Source of the DNA: CAVRQM01 sp963756975
GTDB lineage: Bacteria > Pseudomonadota > Alphaproteobacteria > Acetobacterales > Acetobacteraceae
DNA length: 64,000 nt
Assembly: GCA_963756975.1 (NCBI GenBank)
Contig: CAVWPS010000001.1
Coordinates: forward strand, 248,001-312,000
Direction of reading: 5' to 3'
This document shows, piece by piece, positions 29,723 to 40,110 of this stretch. The notes under the pieces are model-generated. The model made no database searches and had not been told where the DNA came from. It saw only the letters and a program-made list of their open reading frames with translations. The translations under genes were made by a program, and so were the position numbers. Within the stretch, counting starts at the first letter, position 1; each line of letters begins with the position of its first letter.

Positions 29723-29941
29723 GGATAAGTCCTTCTCGCCGGTTGGAAACGCGGGTTCGTACGCCGGCCCGGGTCCGGGAAAACCCCGCACACACATCCC
29801 AGGCCGCGTCCCGTCATATAGCAACGACGGCCGCGCCGCATACCGGCCCCATGCCGGTATCGCGTGTGGAACCGCATCATCGTAACCTAGGCGCGACGTG
29901 ACCATGCGGCGGCTCGCCCGGCCCGGCGGTCCGAGAGATGG

Positions 29942-30985
29942 CTAGGGCGCGCGAAACACCTGAACGCACCCGCAGCCGCCGTCCTTGCCGGAAATCGGCA
30001 CCAGCACCGCCCCCCGCGCCTCGTCCACCGCGACCGAGTGGGCACCCGGCCCGGTCGGCACCGGCGGCAGGGCCGCGTTCGTGGACGCGTCGATCACGCC
30101 CAGCACGGGGCCGCCCGGCATGCGTCCGGCGGCGACGAAATAACGGTTCGCCCTCACCTCGTAGGCGACCATGTCGGCACCCCCGACCCCCGCGACCGTG
30201 GCGGCCAGCATCCCCGTTTCCGTATCGAACACGATCGTGCGCGGTGCCAAGCCGTCCTTGGCGAGCCGGCAGCCCATCAGCAGCGTCGTCCCCGGCCCGC
30301 GCGCCAGACCGGTGCCGCCGCAATCCGAGAACTCGAAAATCGTGACCAGCCGCCCCGCCACCGGGTCGATCACCGCGATCCCGCCCTGGCCCGCGATGTG
30401 GTCCAGTTCCGGGATGGCCACGTAAAACAGCCCGTCGGCCGGATTGTAGACCGGCTGCTCCAGCCCGTCGGTGGCGCGGTCCACCACCACCCGCGCCTGC
30501 CCGCCGCTCCCGGCCGCGATCAGGGTCGCGAACGGCGGCGTGTCGCGGTCGTTGATGCCGATGAAGACGCCGTCGCGCGGGTCGAACGCGACCTCGTCCA
30601 GCCGGCCGGTCCCGCCGGTCGAGATCGTGCGCGCCAGCGTCCGGTGCACGATGTCGATCACTTTCACCGTGCTGTCGCCGTCGCCGACCCAAGCCTCGCC
30701 GCCCGCGATCACGACGCCGTTCGGCCCCCCGGTGGTGTAGCTGCCGGTGTCGCCGACGAAGCCGCCGACCTGTGCCGCCAACTTGCCGGTCACCAGATCG
30801 AACATGTCCAGCGACTTGTTGGACTTGTCCGCGAGATAATACACCTCGTTCGCCTGATCGACCGTGCCGATGTCGAACGCGTCCAGCCGGTTCGGCCCGA
30901 CCGCCATCTGCCCCGCTTTCACCAGCGGGGTCTGGGCCGCGGCCGGGAACGCGCACACGCACAGCAGCAATATCAGTCGCTTCAC
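29942..30985 (-). CDS. Exported beta-propeller protein (YncE/SMP-30-like)
   Basis: A 347-residue secreted protein with signal peptide LILLLCVCAFPAAAQT. The mature part consists of repeated blade-like units, e.g. SLDMFDLVTGKLAAQVGGF, STVKVIDIVHRTLARTIS, GIAVIDPVAGRLVTIFEF and TIVFDTETGMLAATVAGV, a pattern typical of YncE/NHL-type propellers. Four bases of overlap (ATGA) couple it to ntrX. This slot between ntrX and hfq is usually trkA or nothing, so a periplasmic propeller is unexpected. Ligand unknown. Confidence 0.75.
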   Translation of the reverse strand: MKRLILLLCVCAFPAAAQTPLVKAGQMAVGPNRLDAFDIGTVDQANEVYYLADKSNKSLDMFDLVTGKLAAQVGGFVGDTGSYTTGGPNGVVIAGGEAWVGDGDSTVKVIDIVHRTLARTISTGGTGRLDEVAFDPRDGVFIGINDRDTPPFATLIAAGSGGQARVVVDRATDGLEQPVYNPADGLFYVAIPELDHIAGQGGIAVIDPVAGRLVTIFEFSDCGGTGLARGPGTTLLMGCRLAKDGLAPRTIVFDTETGMLAATVAGVGGADMVAYEVRANRYFVAAGRMPGGPVLGVIDASTNAALPPVPTGPGAHSVAVDEARGAVLVPISGKDGGCGCVQVFRAP

Positions 30986-32367
30986 AGCCGATCCTCCGAC
31001 GTGATGCCGAGCTGCTTCAGCTTGCGATGCAGCGCGCTCCGCTCCATGCCCACGAACAGCGCGGTCCGGCTGATGTTGCCCGAGAACCGCAGCAGCTGAC
31101 TTTGCAGATACTGCGTCTCGAACAGGTCGCGCGCTTCCCGCAACGGCAAGCCCATCAGGTCGGTGCTGCCCATCGCCGACAGCGACGGCGCCGACGAGCC
31201 GACTTCCGGCGGCAGCATGTCGGCCCGGATCGGATCGGCCGCCCCGCCCGGTGCCATGATGACGAGCCAGTCCATCAGGTTGCGAAGCTGGCGCACGTTG
31301 CCGGCCCAGTCGAACGCCTGCAGCGCGGTCACCGCGTCGGTCGACAATTCACGCCCCGGCAACCCGGACAGTTCGGCGGACCGTGCGAGGAAATGCCGCG
31401 CCAGCGCCGGGATATCCTCCCGCCGCTCCCGCAGGCTCGGCACTTTCAGCGGCACCACGGCGAGCCGGTAATACAGATCCTCGCGGAACCGCCCGGCCGC
31501 GATCTCGGCCTGCAAATCCTTGTTCGTCGTCGACAGCACCCGCACGTCGACCTTTACCCGCGAACTGCCGCCGATGCGCTCGAACGTCTGATCCTGCAGC
31601 GCGCGCACGATCTTGCCCTGCGTTTCGAGCGGCATGTCCGACACCTCGTCGAGCAGCAGCGTGCCGCCATGCGCCCGCTCCAGCACGCCGGCGCGGCGTG
31701 GGGACGCCATGCCGTCGGCCCCGGTTTCAACCCCGAACAGCTCCTCCTCGAACCGGCTCGGGTTCAGGGTCGCGCAGTTCAGCGCCACGAACGGCCCGTC
31801 CGCCCGGCGGGAGCGGGCGTGGATCATCCGCGCCACGACCTCCTTGCCCGACCCGGCCGGCCCCGACACTTGTACTCGCGACCCGGTCGGGGCCACCTTG
31901 TCGACCTGGTTCCGCAACGCCGACACGATCGCGCTCTCGCCCAGCAGCTCCGTGTCCGGCCCGGCGCGCAACCGCAGTTCCGCGTTCTCCCGCGCCAGTT
32001 GCGCCGCTTCGAGGGCGCGTTTGACCACCAGCAGCAGCCGGTCCGACTGGAACGGCTTCTCGATGAAGTCGTACGCGCCGTGCTGGATGGCGGTGACCGC
32101 CATCTCGATCGTGCCGTGGCCCGAGATCATCACCACCGGAACGTGCGGCTCCTCGGTGTGGATCGACCGCAGGATGCCGAGCCCGTCGAGCTTGCTGCCC
32201 TGCAGCCACACGTCGAGCACCACCAGCGCTGGCCGCCGCGCGCGGAACGCGTTCACGGCGGCGTCCGAATCCGCGGCGAGCCGCGTCTCGTAGCCCTCGT
32301 CGCGCAAGATGCCGTCCACCAGCAGGCGGATGTCCGGTTCGTCGTCGACGATCAGGATTTCAGCCAA
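30982..32367 (-). CDS. ntrX: Response regulator NtrX
   Basis: Partner of the sensor NtrY in control of nitrogen/redox-responsive genes. Receiver domain: ILIVDDEPDIRLLVDGIL with acidic pocket, phospho-Asp in VVLDVWLQGSKLDG, and KPF lysine. AAA+ domain: GPAGSGKEVVAR and GGTLLLDEVSDMPLE. The GAFTGA loop needed for sigma-54 contact is missing (the site reads ETGADGMASPRRAG), as is usual for alphaproteobacterial NtrX. A Fis-type helix-turn-helix closes the protein (GNISRTALFVGMERSALHRK). It lies 10 bp after ntrY. Confidence 0.94.
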   Translation of the reverse strand: MAEILIVDDEPDIRLLVDGILRDEGYETRLAADSDAAVNAFRARRPALVVLDVWLQGSKLDGLGILRSIHTEEPHVPVVMISGHGTIEMAVTAIQHGAYDFIEKPFQSDRLLLVVKRALEAAQLARENAELRLRAGPDTELLGESAIVSALRNQVDKVAPTGSRVQVSGPAGSGKEVVARMIHARSRRADGPFVALNCATLNPSRFEEELFGVETGADGMASPRRAGVLERAHGGTLLLDEVSDMPLETQGKIVRALQDQTFERIGGSSRVKVDVRVLSTTNKDLQAEIAAGRFREDLYYRLAVVPLKVPSLRERREDIPALARHFLARSAELSGLPGRELSTDAVTALQAFDWAGNVRQLRNLMDWLVIMAPGGAADPIRADMLPPEVGSSAPSLSAMGSTDLMGLPLREARDLFETQYLQSQLLRFSGNISRTALFVGMERSALHRKLKQLGITSEDRL

Positions 32368-32377
32368 AGAGAACCCC

Positions 32378-34630
32378 CTAACCCGAAGCGGACTCGATCC
32401 CCGGCCGCACCGGAAGCGTCAGCATCGCGACCGTCCCGCCACCGGGCCAATCGGCCTGTGGCGCACGTTCGCGGAGTGTGACCTTTCCGCCATGGTCCTC
32501 CATGATCTTCTTGACGATGGCAAGCCCGAGGCCGGTCCCCTTCGGTTTGTGGGTCACGTACGGCTCGGTCAGCAACCCCCGGTCGCCGGGCGGCAGGCCG
32601 ACGCCGTCATCGGCCACGGCCAGCACGATCGCACCCGGCTCGGTCGTGACCGACAACTCGATCCGCCCCCCGGCCGCGCCCTCGGGCCGCATCGCCAGCG
32701 CCTCCGCCGCGTTGGTCAGCAGGTTGACCAGCGCCTGCCCGATCTGCCGCCGGTCCACCGCCCCCTGCGGCCCGCGCTCCGGGATCGCGTCGGAGCGCCA
32801 GTCGATCTCCGGCCGCGCCGTCCGCTGCAGCACCAGCGCCTCGCGCGCGATCCGGCCCATGTCCTCGGGCTTGAACACCGGCTGGGGCATCCGCGCGAAC
32901 GCGGAGAATTCATCGACCATCCGCCCGATATCGCCGACCGACTTCACGATAATGTCGGCGCACTGGGTGAACGTCTCGGGGTCGGACGTGATCTCGCGCG
33001 TGAACCGCCGTTTCAGCCGCTCGGCCGAGAGCTGGATCGGCGTCAGCGGATTCTTGATCTCGTGCGCGATCCGGCGCGCGACATCCGCCCAAGCGGCCTT
33101 CCGCTGCGCCGCCTGCAACTCGGTCACATCGTCGAAACTGACCACCAGCCCGGATGCCCGCTCGTTGGCCCCGGTCCGGTCGCTGCCGATCCGGGCCAGC
33201 AGCGTCCTGCGGCCGGTCGTCGGCCCGACCTGGATTTCCGCCACATGCGGCGCCTCCGGATTGTCCCGGGCGGCGGCGATCAACGGCCCGAACGCCGGCA
33301 CCAGCTCGGTCAGAAGCTGCCCCATGCCGGCCAGCAGATCGACGCCGAGCAGCGTTCCGGCGGCGCGGTTCGGCAGCTCGATCCGGCCCTGATCGTCGAG
33401 CCCGACGACGCCCGCCGACACACCCGACAGCACCGCCTCGGTGAACCGCCGCCGGTTGTCGATCTGCCCGTACGCGTCCATCAGCTCGCGCCGTTGCGCG
33501 CCAAGCTGCCCGGTCATGCGGTTGAACGCCCGGCTCAGCCCCGCCACCTCGTCGCCCGTCTCGGCCTCCGGCACGCGCACGGCGAGGTCGCCGCCCCGCA
33601 CCCGCTCCGCCGCCTGGATCAGCCCCCCGATCGGCCGCGCGATCTGGTTGGCCAGCACCAGCCCGATCAGCACCGCCGCCACCAGCACCAGCAGCGCCAC
33701 CAGCGCGAAAATCAGCGCCAGCGTCACCTGCAGCTTGCCCCGGTTGTCGTCGAGCCGGTTGTATTCGGCGACGGCACCCTCGGTCCGGGTCATGTGATCC
33801 AGAATTTGCGGATCGACCGGCCGCCCGACCAGCAGCATCAGCGCCGGGCGGGAGTTCAGCGACACCACCGCCTGCACGTTGCGCGACTCCCGGTCGCCAA
33901 GGACCGCCACATCGCCCGACCGCGCCTGCTCGATCGCCGATTGCGGCGGCAGGCTGGTCCCGAGCCCCGCCATCAGCCCGGCGGACGCGACGATGACCCC
34001 CGTTTCCGGCTCGAACAGCAACGCCTCGGTTAGCCCCCGCAGCGCCGTCTGCTCGTTCAGGATGTCGCCGAAGCCGGACGGGTCGGAGGCGAGCAGCCGG
34101 CCGGCCTGCGTCAGGTCGTTGGCCATCGCCAGCGCGTCCGAGCGGATGTTCTGGCGGTGTTCCTCGAGGTAGCCGCGGCTGACCTGCAGGCTTTCCTGCA
34201 GCGCCGTCCGCACCCGGTCGTCGAACCACGACTGGATGCCGAGGCTGAACAGCATGGTCGCGAACACGGCGACCACGATCACCGGCGTCACCGCGACGAC
34301 GGAGAACAGCAGCACGAGCCGCACGTGCAGCCGCGACCCCGCCGAGCCGCGCCGGCGATCCGCCCACACCCGCGTGAGCCGCCCGGCGAGCACCGCGCCC
34401 AGCATCAGCAGGACGACGGCGTTGCTGAGCACCATGGCGAAGACGACGTGCGGGCGCATGGCGATCGGCACGCCGCCGGCCAGCGTGGCGAACGTCGCCA
34501 CGGCGAGCGCCACGGCGATCGCGGCCAGGAGCAGGGTCACGATCTTGCCGAGGAGGATGTCGGCGGTCCGCTTCCAGCGCGTGCCGCGCGGGGGACGGGT
34601 TAGGGCCGGCTGTGGCGTGATGGCGTCCAT
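32378..34630 (-). CDS. ntrY: Sensor histidine kinase NtrY
   Basis: Membrane sensor of the NtrYX pair, 750 residues. Three or four N-terminal membrane helices (up to about residue 130), a periplasmic region, another helix near 310-335 (LIFALVALLVLVAAVLIG), a HAMP linker, a PAS domain, then the dimerisation helix with phospho-His in IAHEIKNPLTPIQLSAERL. The ATP-binding domain has NLLTNAAEAL, VADDGVGLP and GTGLGLAIVKKI. A perfect TATAAT stands 6 bases before its ATG, which suggests a separate promoter and possibly a leaderless mRNA. Confidence 0.95.
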   Translation of the reverse strand: MDAITPQPALTRPPRGTRWKRTADILLGKIVTLLLAAIAVALAVATFATLAGGVPIAMRPHVVFAMVLSNAVVLLMLGAVLAGRLTRVWADRRRGSAGSRLHVRLVLLFSVVAVTPVIVVAVFATMLFSLGIQSWFDDRVRTALQESLQVSRGYLEEHRQNIRSDALAMANDLTQAGRLLASDPSGFGDILNEQTALRGLTEALLFEPETGVIVASAGLMAGLGTSLPPQSAIEQARSGDVAVLGDRESRNVQAVVSLNSRPALMLLVGRPVDPQILDHMTRTEGAVAEYNRLDDNRGKLQVTLALIFALVALLVLVAAVLIGLVLANQIARPIGGLIQAAERVRGGDLAVRVPEAETGDEVAGLSRAFNRMTGQLGAQRRELMDAYGQIDNRRRFTEAVLSGVSAGVVGLDDQGRIELPNRAAGTLLGVDLLAGMGQLLTELVPAFGPLIAAARDNPEAPHVAEIQVGPTTGRRTLLARIGSDRTGANERASGLVVSFDDVTELQAAQRKAAWADVARRIAHEIKNPLTPIQLSAERLKRRFTREITSDPETFTQCADIIVKSVGDIGRMVDEFSAFARMPQPVFKPEDMGRIAREALVLQRTARPEIDWRSDAIPERGPQGAVDRRQIGQALVNLLTNAAEALAMRPEGAAGGRIELSVTTEPGAIVLAVADDGVGLPPGDRGLLTEPYVTHKPKGTGLGLAIVKKIMEDHGGKVTLRERAPQADWPGGGTVAMLTLPVRPGIESASG

Positions 34631-34636
34631 GGGGTG

Positions 34637-34642
34637 ATTATA
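34637..34642 (-). promoter_or_regulatory. Candidate -10 box for ntrYX
   Basis: Perfect TATAAT on the minus strand, separated from the ntrY ATG by only 6 bases. A TGAC-containing match to a -35 box lies about 17 bases upstream. Transcription would begin at or next to the start codon. Confidence 0.5.
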
Positions 34643-34838
34643 CGCCGATCGGGCGGGGCGTCAGGGGCGTCGGTCAGAGACGGGAGGGCCCGAGCAGGGT
34701 CTGGCCGGGGCGGCACCGCGCCGCCCACCCCGGTCCCGCGACGTCACCGGCCTCGGCAGCGTGCGCGACGCGGTCGCCGGTCGGAGGCGCGAGCAGCGAC
34801 CGGGACCCAAATTCGCCCCGTCACGCCCGCCCGCCCGC

Positions 34839-36290
<1,452 letters not shown>

Positions 36291-36303
36291 TATGGTTCGG
36301 CTT

Positions 36304-37497
36304 TCAATCGGTCTCGGGCTCGTCGGCGAGCATCGGCAGATGGAGCCTGAATTCCGTCCGGCCGGGACGGCTGTCGACCTCCACCATGCCGCCGTGGTCG
36401 CTGACGATCTTGGCCACCAGTGCAAGACCGAGGCCGGTTCCGGCCGTCTTGGTCGTGACGAACGGATCGAACAGGTTGCCGCGCACATCGGGCGCGATGC
36501 CCGGCCCGTTATCGCGCACGCTGACCACCAGCGGCAGGTGCCGGCGCATGCCGCCCGGCGAGCCGAGCGCGCTCGGCGGCGCGGCCCGCCAGATGCCGTG
36601 CTGGAAGGCGGTCGACAGCACGATTTCCGGGTCGTCGTGCCCGGCCTCGACCAGCGCCTCGGCGGCGTTCTTCACCAGGTTCAGCAGCACCTGCACGAGC
36701 TGGTCGCGCGATCCGAACACGGCCGGCAGCGACGGGTCGTATTCCTCGGTGAAGTGGATGTGGGCCGCGAACCCGGACGCGGCCAGCCGGCGCACGTGCT
36801 CCAGCAGCCGGTGGATGTTGATCGGGCCACGCTCGCTCGGGCGGTCGCCGAAGGCTTCCATGCGATCGACGAGGTCGCGGATGCGGTCCGCCTCGTCGCG
36901 GATCAGCACGGTCAGTTCGCGGTCGCTTTCGGCGACGCTGGCCTCCAGCAACTGTGCCGCGCCCCTGATGCCCGACAGCGGATTCTTGACCTCGTGGGCC
37001 AGCATCGCCGCCATGCCGGTGACGCTGCGGGCGGCGCTGCGGACGGTCATCTGCCGGTCGAGCGCCCGTGCGGCGGAGGCGTCCTGCGCCGTCAGCAGAA
37101 CGAAGCCGGGCGCGTCCGACAACTCGGTGCCCTGGATCGCGACCGGTGTCGCGCGCAGCCGTGGCCCTTCGAGCAGCATGTCGTGGTCGCTGACGGTCGC
37201 CCCGGTGGCGCGGACCTGTGCGGCCAGCAGGAACAGCGGGCTGTCGGCCGCGACGATCTCGTCCAGCCGGTGGCCATCGAGGTGGGCCGCCGACGCGCCG
37301 AGCATTTCCTCGGCGGCCTGGTTCACGAACCGCAGGCGATTGACCGCGTCGAGTAGCAGGACGGGGAATGGGAGGGCCGAGAGCAGGACGACGGCGTCCG
37401 GAACCGGGGGCGCGGCTTCGACAACCAGAAGGCGCGCTAGAGCCACCGGCGAGGCCCCGTTGCTAAGCCACTCACGCCGCTTCGGCCCATTCGTCAC
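36304..37497 (-). CDS. ntrB: Nitrogen sensor kinase NtrB
   Basis: Soluble PII-regulated histidine kinase that phosphorylates NtrC. A PAS-like N-terminal domain (FPVLLLDAVNRLRFVNQAAE) is followed by the dimerisation segment with phospho-His in MLAHEVKNPLSGIRGAAQLL. The catalytic domain has NLVKNAAEALVEAG, VRDNGPGIAPDV and TGLGLALVAKIVSDHGG. It overlaps the dusB stop by 26 bases and lies 13 bp before ntrC, in the conserved dusB-ntrB-ntrC order. Confidence 0.95.
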   Translation of the reverse strand: MTNGPKRREWLSNGASPVALARLLVVEAAPPVPDAVVLLSALPFPVLLLDAVNRLRFVNQAAEEMLGASAAHLDGHRLDEIVAADSPLFLLAAQVRATGATVSDHDMLLEGPRLRATPVAIQGTELSDAPGFVLLTAQDASAARALDRQMTVRSAARSVTGMAAMLAHEVKNPLSGIRGAAQLLEASVAESDRELTVLIRDEADRIRDLVDRMEAFGDRPSERGPINIHRLLEHVRRLAASGFAAHIHFTEEYDPSLPAVFGSRDQLVQVLLNLVKNAAEALVEAGHDDPEIVLSTAFQHGIWRAAPPSALGSPGGMRRHLPLVVSVRDNGPGIAPDVRGNLFDPFVTTKTAGTGLGLALVAKIVSDHGGMVEVDSRPGRTEFRLHLPMLADEPETD

Positions 37498-38509
37498 GCC
37501 GGGCGCCGCGGCCGATCAGCTTGTCGTAGAAATCGTCGATCAGCCGCTCAACCTGCGCCGCCTCGCCGCGCTGGTTCACCGCTGCCCGGAACTCGGCCGA
37601 GCCGGGCAGGCCGCGCGAGTACCAGCCGATGTGCTTGCGCGCGAGACGGACGCCGGCCTCGATGCCGGCGTGGTCCAGCATCGCCCGGTAATGCGCTAAC
37701 AGTATTGCTTTCTGCGTCGCCAGATCGGGGTCCGGCACGCGCACGCCGTCGCGCAGCCATGCCGCCACCTGGCGCGGAAACCACGGCCGGCCGTAGCAGC
37801 CCCGCCCGATCATCACGCCGTCCGCCCCGGACCGGCGCTTCGCCTCCGCCGCGTCCTCGACCGTCAGGATGTCGCCGTTCGCGATCACCGGGATCGAAAC
37901 GGCACCCTTCACCTGGGCGATGAAATCCCAGTCGGCGGTGCCGGTGTAGAATTGCTGCCGGGTTCGGCCGTGGACCGTCACCATCCGGATGCCGCACTCC
38001 TCGGCGATGCGGGCGAGGCGCGGCGCGTTCAGGCTGCCATGATCCCAGCCCATCCGCATCTTCAAGGTCACCGGAACCGGAACCGCACGCACTGTCGCTT
38101 CCAGAATGCGGGCGGCGGAAATCTCGTCGCGCATCAGCGCGCTGCCGGCCATCTGGCCGACCGCGACCTTCTTCACCGGGCAGCCGAAATTGATGTCGAT
38201 GATGTCGGCCCCGCCGGCGACGCCGATCCGCGCCGCCTCCGCCATCGCGTCCGGATCGCAGCCGGCGAGCTGGAGCGAGCTGACGCCGGCATCCATCTGC
38301 GCCATCCGCATCGTGTTGCGGTTGACCCGCACCATCGCCCACGACGCGATCATCTCGGAGACGACGAGCCCGGCGCCCAGCGACCGCGCCAGCTTGCGGA
38401 ACGGCAGGTCGGTGACGCCGGACATGGGGGCGACGATCACCGGCGTTTCGATCGTAACGCCGCCGCCGAGGTCGATCGGGGCCAAGCCGCCTGACACACT
38501 GCCTATCAT
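37472..38509 (-). CDS. dusB: tRNA-dihydrouridine synthase DusB
   Basis: FMN-dependent enzyme that reduces uridine in tRNA (also called nifR3 in alphaproteobacteria). Signatures: VIVAPMSGVTDLPFR, DINFGCPVKKVAVGQMAGSA (with the catalytic Cys), VTLKMRMGWD, TVHGRTRQQFYTGTADW and GADGVMIGRGCYGRPW. The ATG at 38509 begins the conserved region and gives 345 residues. It is the first gene of the dusB-ntrBC cluster and is divergent from ispDF. Confidence 0.95.
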   Translation of the reverse strand: MIGSVSGGLAPIDLGGGVTIETPVIVAPMSGVTDLPFRKLARSLGAGLVVSEMIASWAMVRVNRNTMRMAQMDAGVSSLQLAGCDPDAMAEAARIGVAGGADIIDINFGCPVKKVAVGQMAGSALMRDEISAARILEATVRAVPVPVTLKMRMGWDHGSLNAPRLARIAEECGIRMVTVHGRTRQQFYTGTADWDFIAQVKGAVSIPVIANGDILTVEDAAEAKRRSGADGVMIGRGCYGRPWFPRQVAAWLRDGVRVPDPDLATQKAILLAHYRAMLDHAGIEAGVRLARKHIGWYSRGLPGSAEFRAAVNQRGEAAQVERLIDDFYDKLIGRGARRDEWAEAA

Positions 38510-38595
38510 TTGTGCAGACTTAGCCCGCGTAAGCGCTTGCCGCAATCGGCCGGAGTGAATTGACCGTGACGCGCGCGACCGGCATTGCCGTGCCC

Positions 38596-39730
38596 ATGAA
38601 GATCGCCGCCATCCTCGTCGCCGCCGGCACCGGCACCCGCTTCGGCCATCCATCGCCGAAACAATTCGTCCCGCTGGCGGGCCGGACGGTCATCGCCCAT
38701 GCCGCCGCCCGCCTCGCCGCCGAGGTCGCGCTCATCCAGCCGGTCGGCGACGCGGCCGCGATCACGGCCGCCCTGGCCGGCATCGCTCATCTGCCGCCGG
38801 TGCCGGGCGGCGCGACCCGGCAGGCCAGCGTGCTCGCGGGACTCGAGGCGCTGGTCCCGCACGCGCCGGACATCGTGCTGGTCCACGACGCCTGCCGGCC
38901 ATTTTTCCCCGCCCACACGATCGCGGCGCTGGTCGCGGCGCTGGCCGGGCACGACGGCGCCATTCCGGCCGCCCCCGTGGCCGATACGCTGAAGCGGGCG
39001 GCCGGGGACGGCACGATCGCGGCCACCGTCTCGCGCGCGCAGCTGTTCCGTGCGCAGACCCCCCAGGCCTTCCCGTTCGCGGCCCTGCTCGCGTTACACC
39101 GCACCGCACCGGAAGGGGCCACCGACGATGCCGGGCTGGCCGAGGATGCCGGCTTGCGCGTCGCGCTGGTTGCCGGCGACGAGGACAACATCAAAATCAC
39201 CTACGCCGCCGACCTGGCCCGCATGGAGCGCATTCTGAGCCCTCATCTGATCCCGCGAGTCGGCACCGGCTACGACGTCCACGCGCTGGCCGAGGGCCGG
39301 GCTTTGATCCTGTGCGGCGTCCCGGTCGCGCACGATCGCGGGCTGCTCGGCCATTCGGACGCGGATGTCGGCATCCACGCGCTGTGCGACGCGATCTACG
39401 GCGCACTCGCTGAGGGCGATATCGGCCGCCATTTCCCGCCGAGCGAGGCGACCTGGAAGGACGCCGACAGCGCCCGTTTCCTCCGCCATGCCGCCGAGTC
39501 GGGTCGCGGCGCGCGGCGGGCGGATCGCGAACGTCGACGTGACGCTGATCTGCGAGAAGCCGAAGATCACACCGCACGCGCCCGCCATGATGGCGCGGCT
39601 GGCCGGCCTGCTCGGCATCGCCGTCGACCGGGTGTCGGTGAAGGCCACCACCAGCGAGCGGCTCGGGTTCACCGGGCGGATGGAAGGCATCGCGGCGCAG
39701 GCGGTGGCGACGGTCTTGTTGCCGGACTAA
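38596..39730 (+). CDS. ispDF: Bifunctional IspD/IspF isoprenoid biosynthesis enzyme (frameshifted)
   Basis: Fused 2-C-methyl-D-erythritol 4-phosphate cytidylyltransferase and 2,4-cyclodiphosphate synthase, two steps of the MEP pathway; the fusion is typical of alphaproteobacteria. IspD part: AAILVAAGTGTRFGHPSPKQ, VLVHDACRPFF. IspF part: VGTGYDVHALAEG, CGVPVAHDRGLLGHSDADV and, after the break, NVDVTLICEKPKITPH, then VKATTSERLGFTGRMEG. One base appears missing near 39500 (GAGTCGGGTC), as the frame moves there. TTG 38560 is an upstream alternative start. Because this enzyme is normally essential, the break is most likely a sequence error. Confidence 0.92.
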
Positions 39731-39747
39731 GGTTGGCAACCGAGCGA

Positions 39748-39783
39748 CCCCTCACCCGGCCCTCTCCCACAGCGGGAGCGGGC
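39748..39783. repeat. REP-like element, partial copy
   Basis: One half of the palindrome seen at 11077 and 42026: CCCCTCACCCGGCCCTCTCC followed by CACAGCGGGAGCGGG. The right arm is missing. It follows the ispDF stop. Confidence 0.65.
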
Positions 39784-39803
39784 AAAGAAGATGGAGCTTC
39801 CTG

Positions 39804-40106
39804 ATGCGTCCAATCGTTTTGGCCACGTTGATCGCCCTCGCCGGCTGCACCGCGCCGTATACGGTGGCGTCGTCGAACCCGTACCCGCCGCCCCCGCCGC
39901 CGCGCGCGGAAGTGGTGCCGGTGTCACCGGTGTCGGAGGACCAGCTGATCTGGCGCCCCGGCCACTGGAACTGGGACAATGCCGGCGGCTACGTTTGGGA
40001 GGCCGGACAGTATGTCCCGCTAGCCGGCCACGGCCGGTCGTGGCTGATCGGCTACTGGTCCAACGTCGGCGGCAACTGGGTGTGGGTGCCGGCCCACTGG
40101 GTCTGA
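39804..40106 (+). CDS. YXWGXW-repeat lipoprotein
   Basis: A 100-residue putative outer-envelope lipoprotein. The signal ends in the lipobox LAGC (Cys15), followed by a polyproline stretch and tryptophan-rich motifs: WRPGHWNWDNAGGYVWEAGQ, WLIGYWSNVGGNWVWVPAHW. These match the YXWGXW repeat family of small proteobacterial proteins, whose function is unknown. A GGAG lies 9 bases before the ATG. It converges on the ATPase gene, 4 bp away. Confidence 0.8.
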   Translation: MRPIVLATLIALAGCTAPYTVASSNPYPPPPPPRAEVVPVSPVSEDQLIWRPGHWNWDNAGGYVWEAGQYVPLAGHGRSWLIGYWSNVGGNWVWVPAHWV

Positions 40107-40110
40107 CGAA

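Noticed and set aside
39500..39505. Programmed frameshift in ispDF
   Set aside because: No slippery heptamer or downstream structure stands out, and similar indels break many unrelated genes in the window, so sequence error is more likely.
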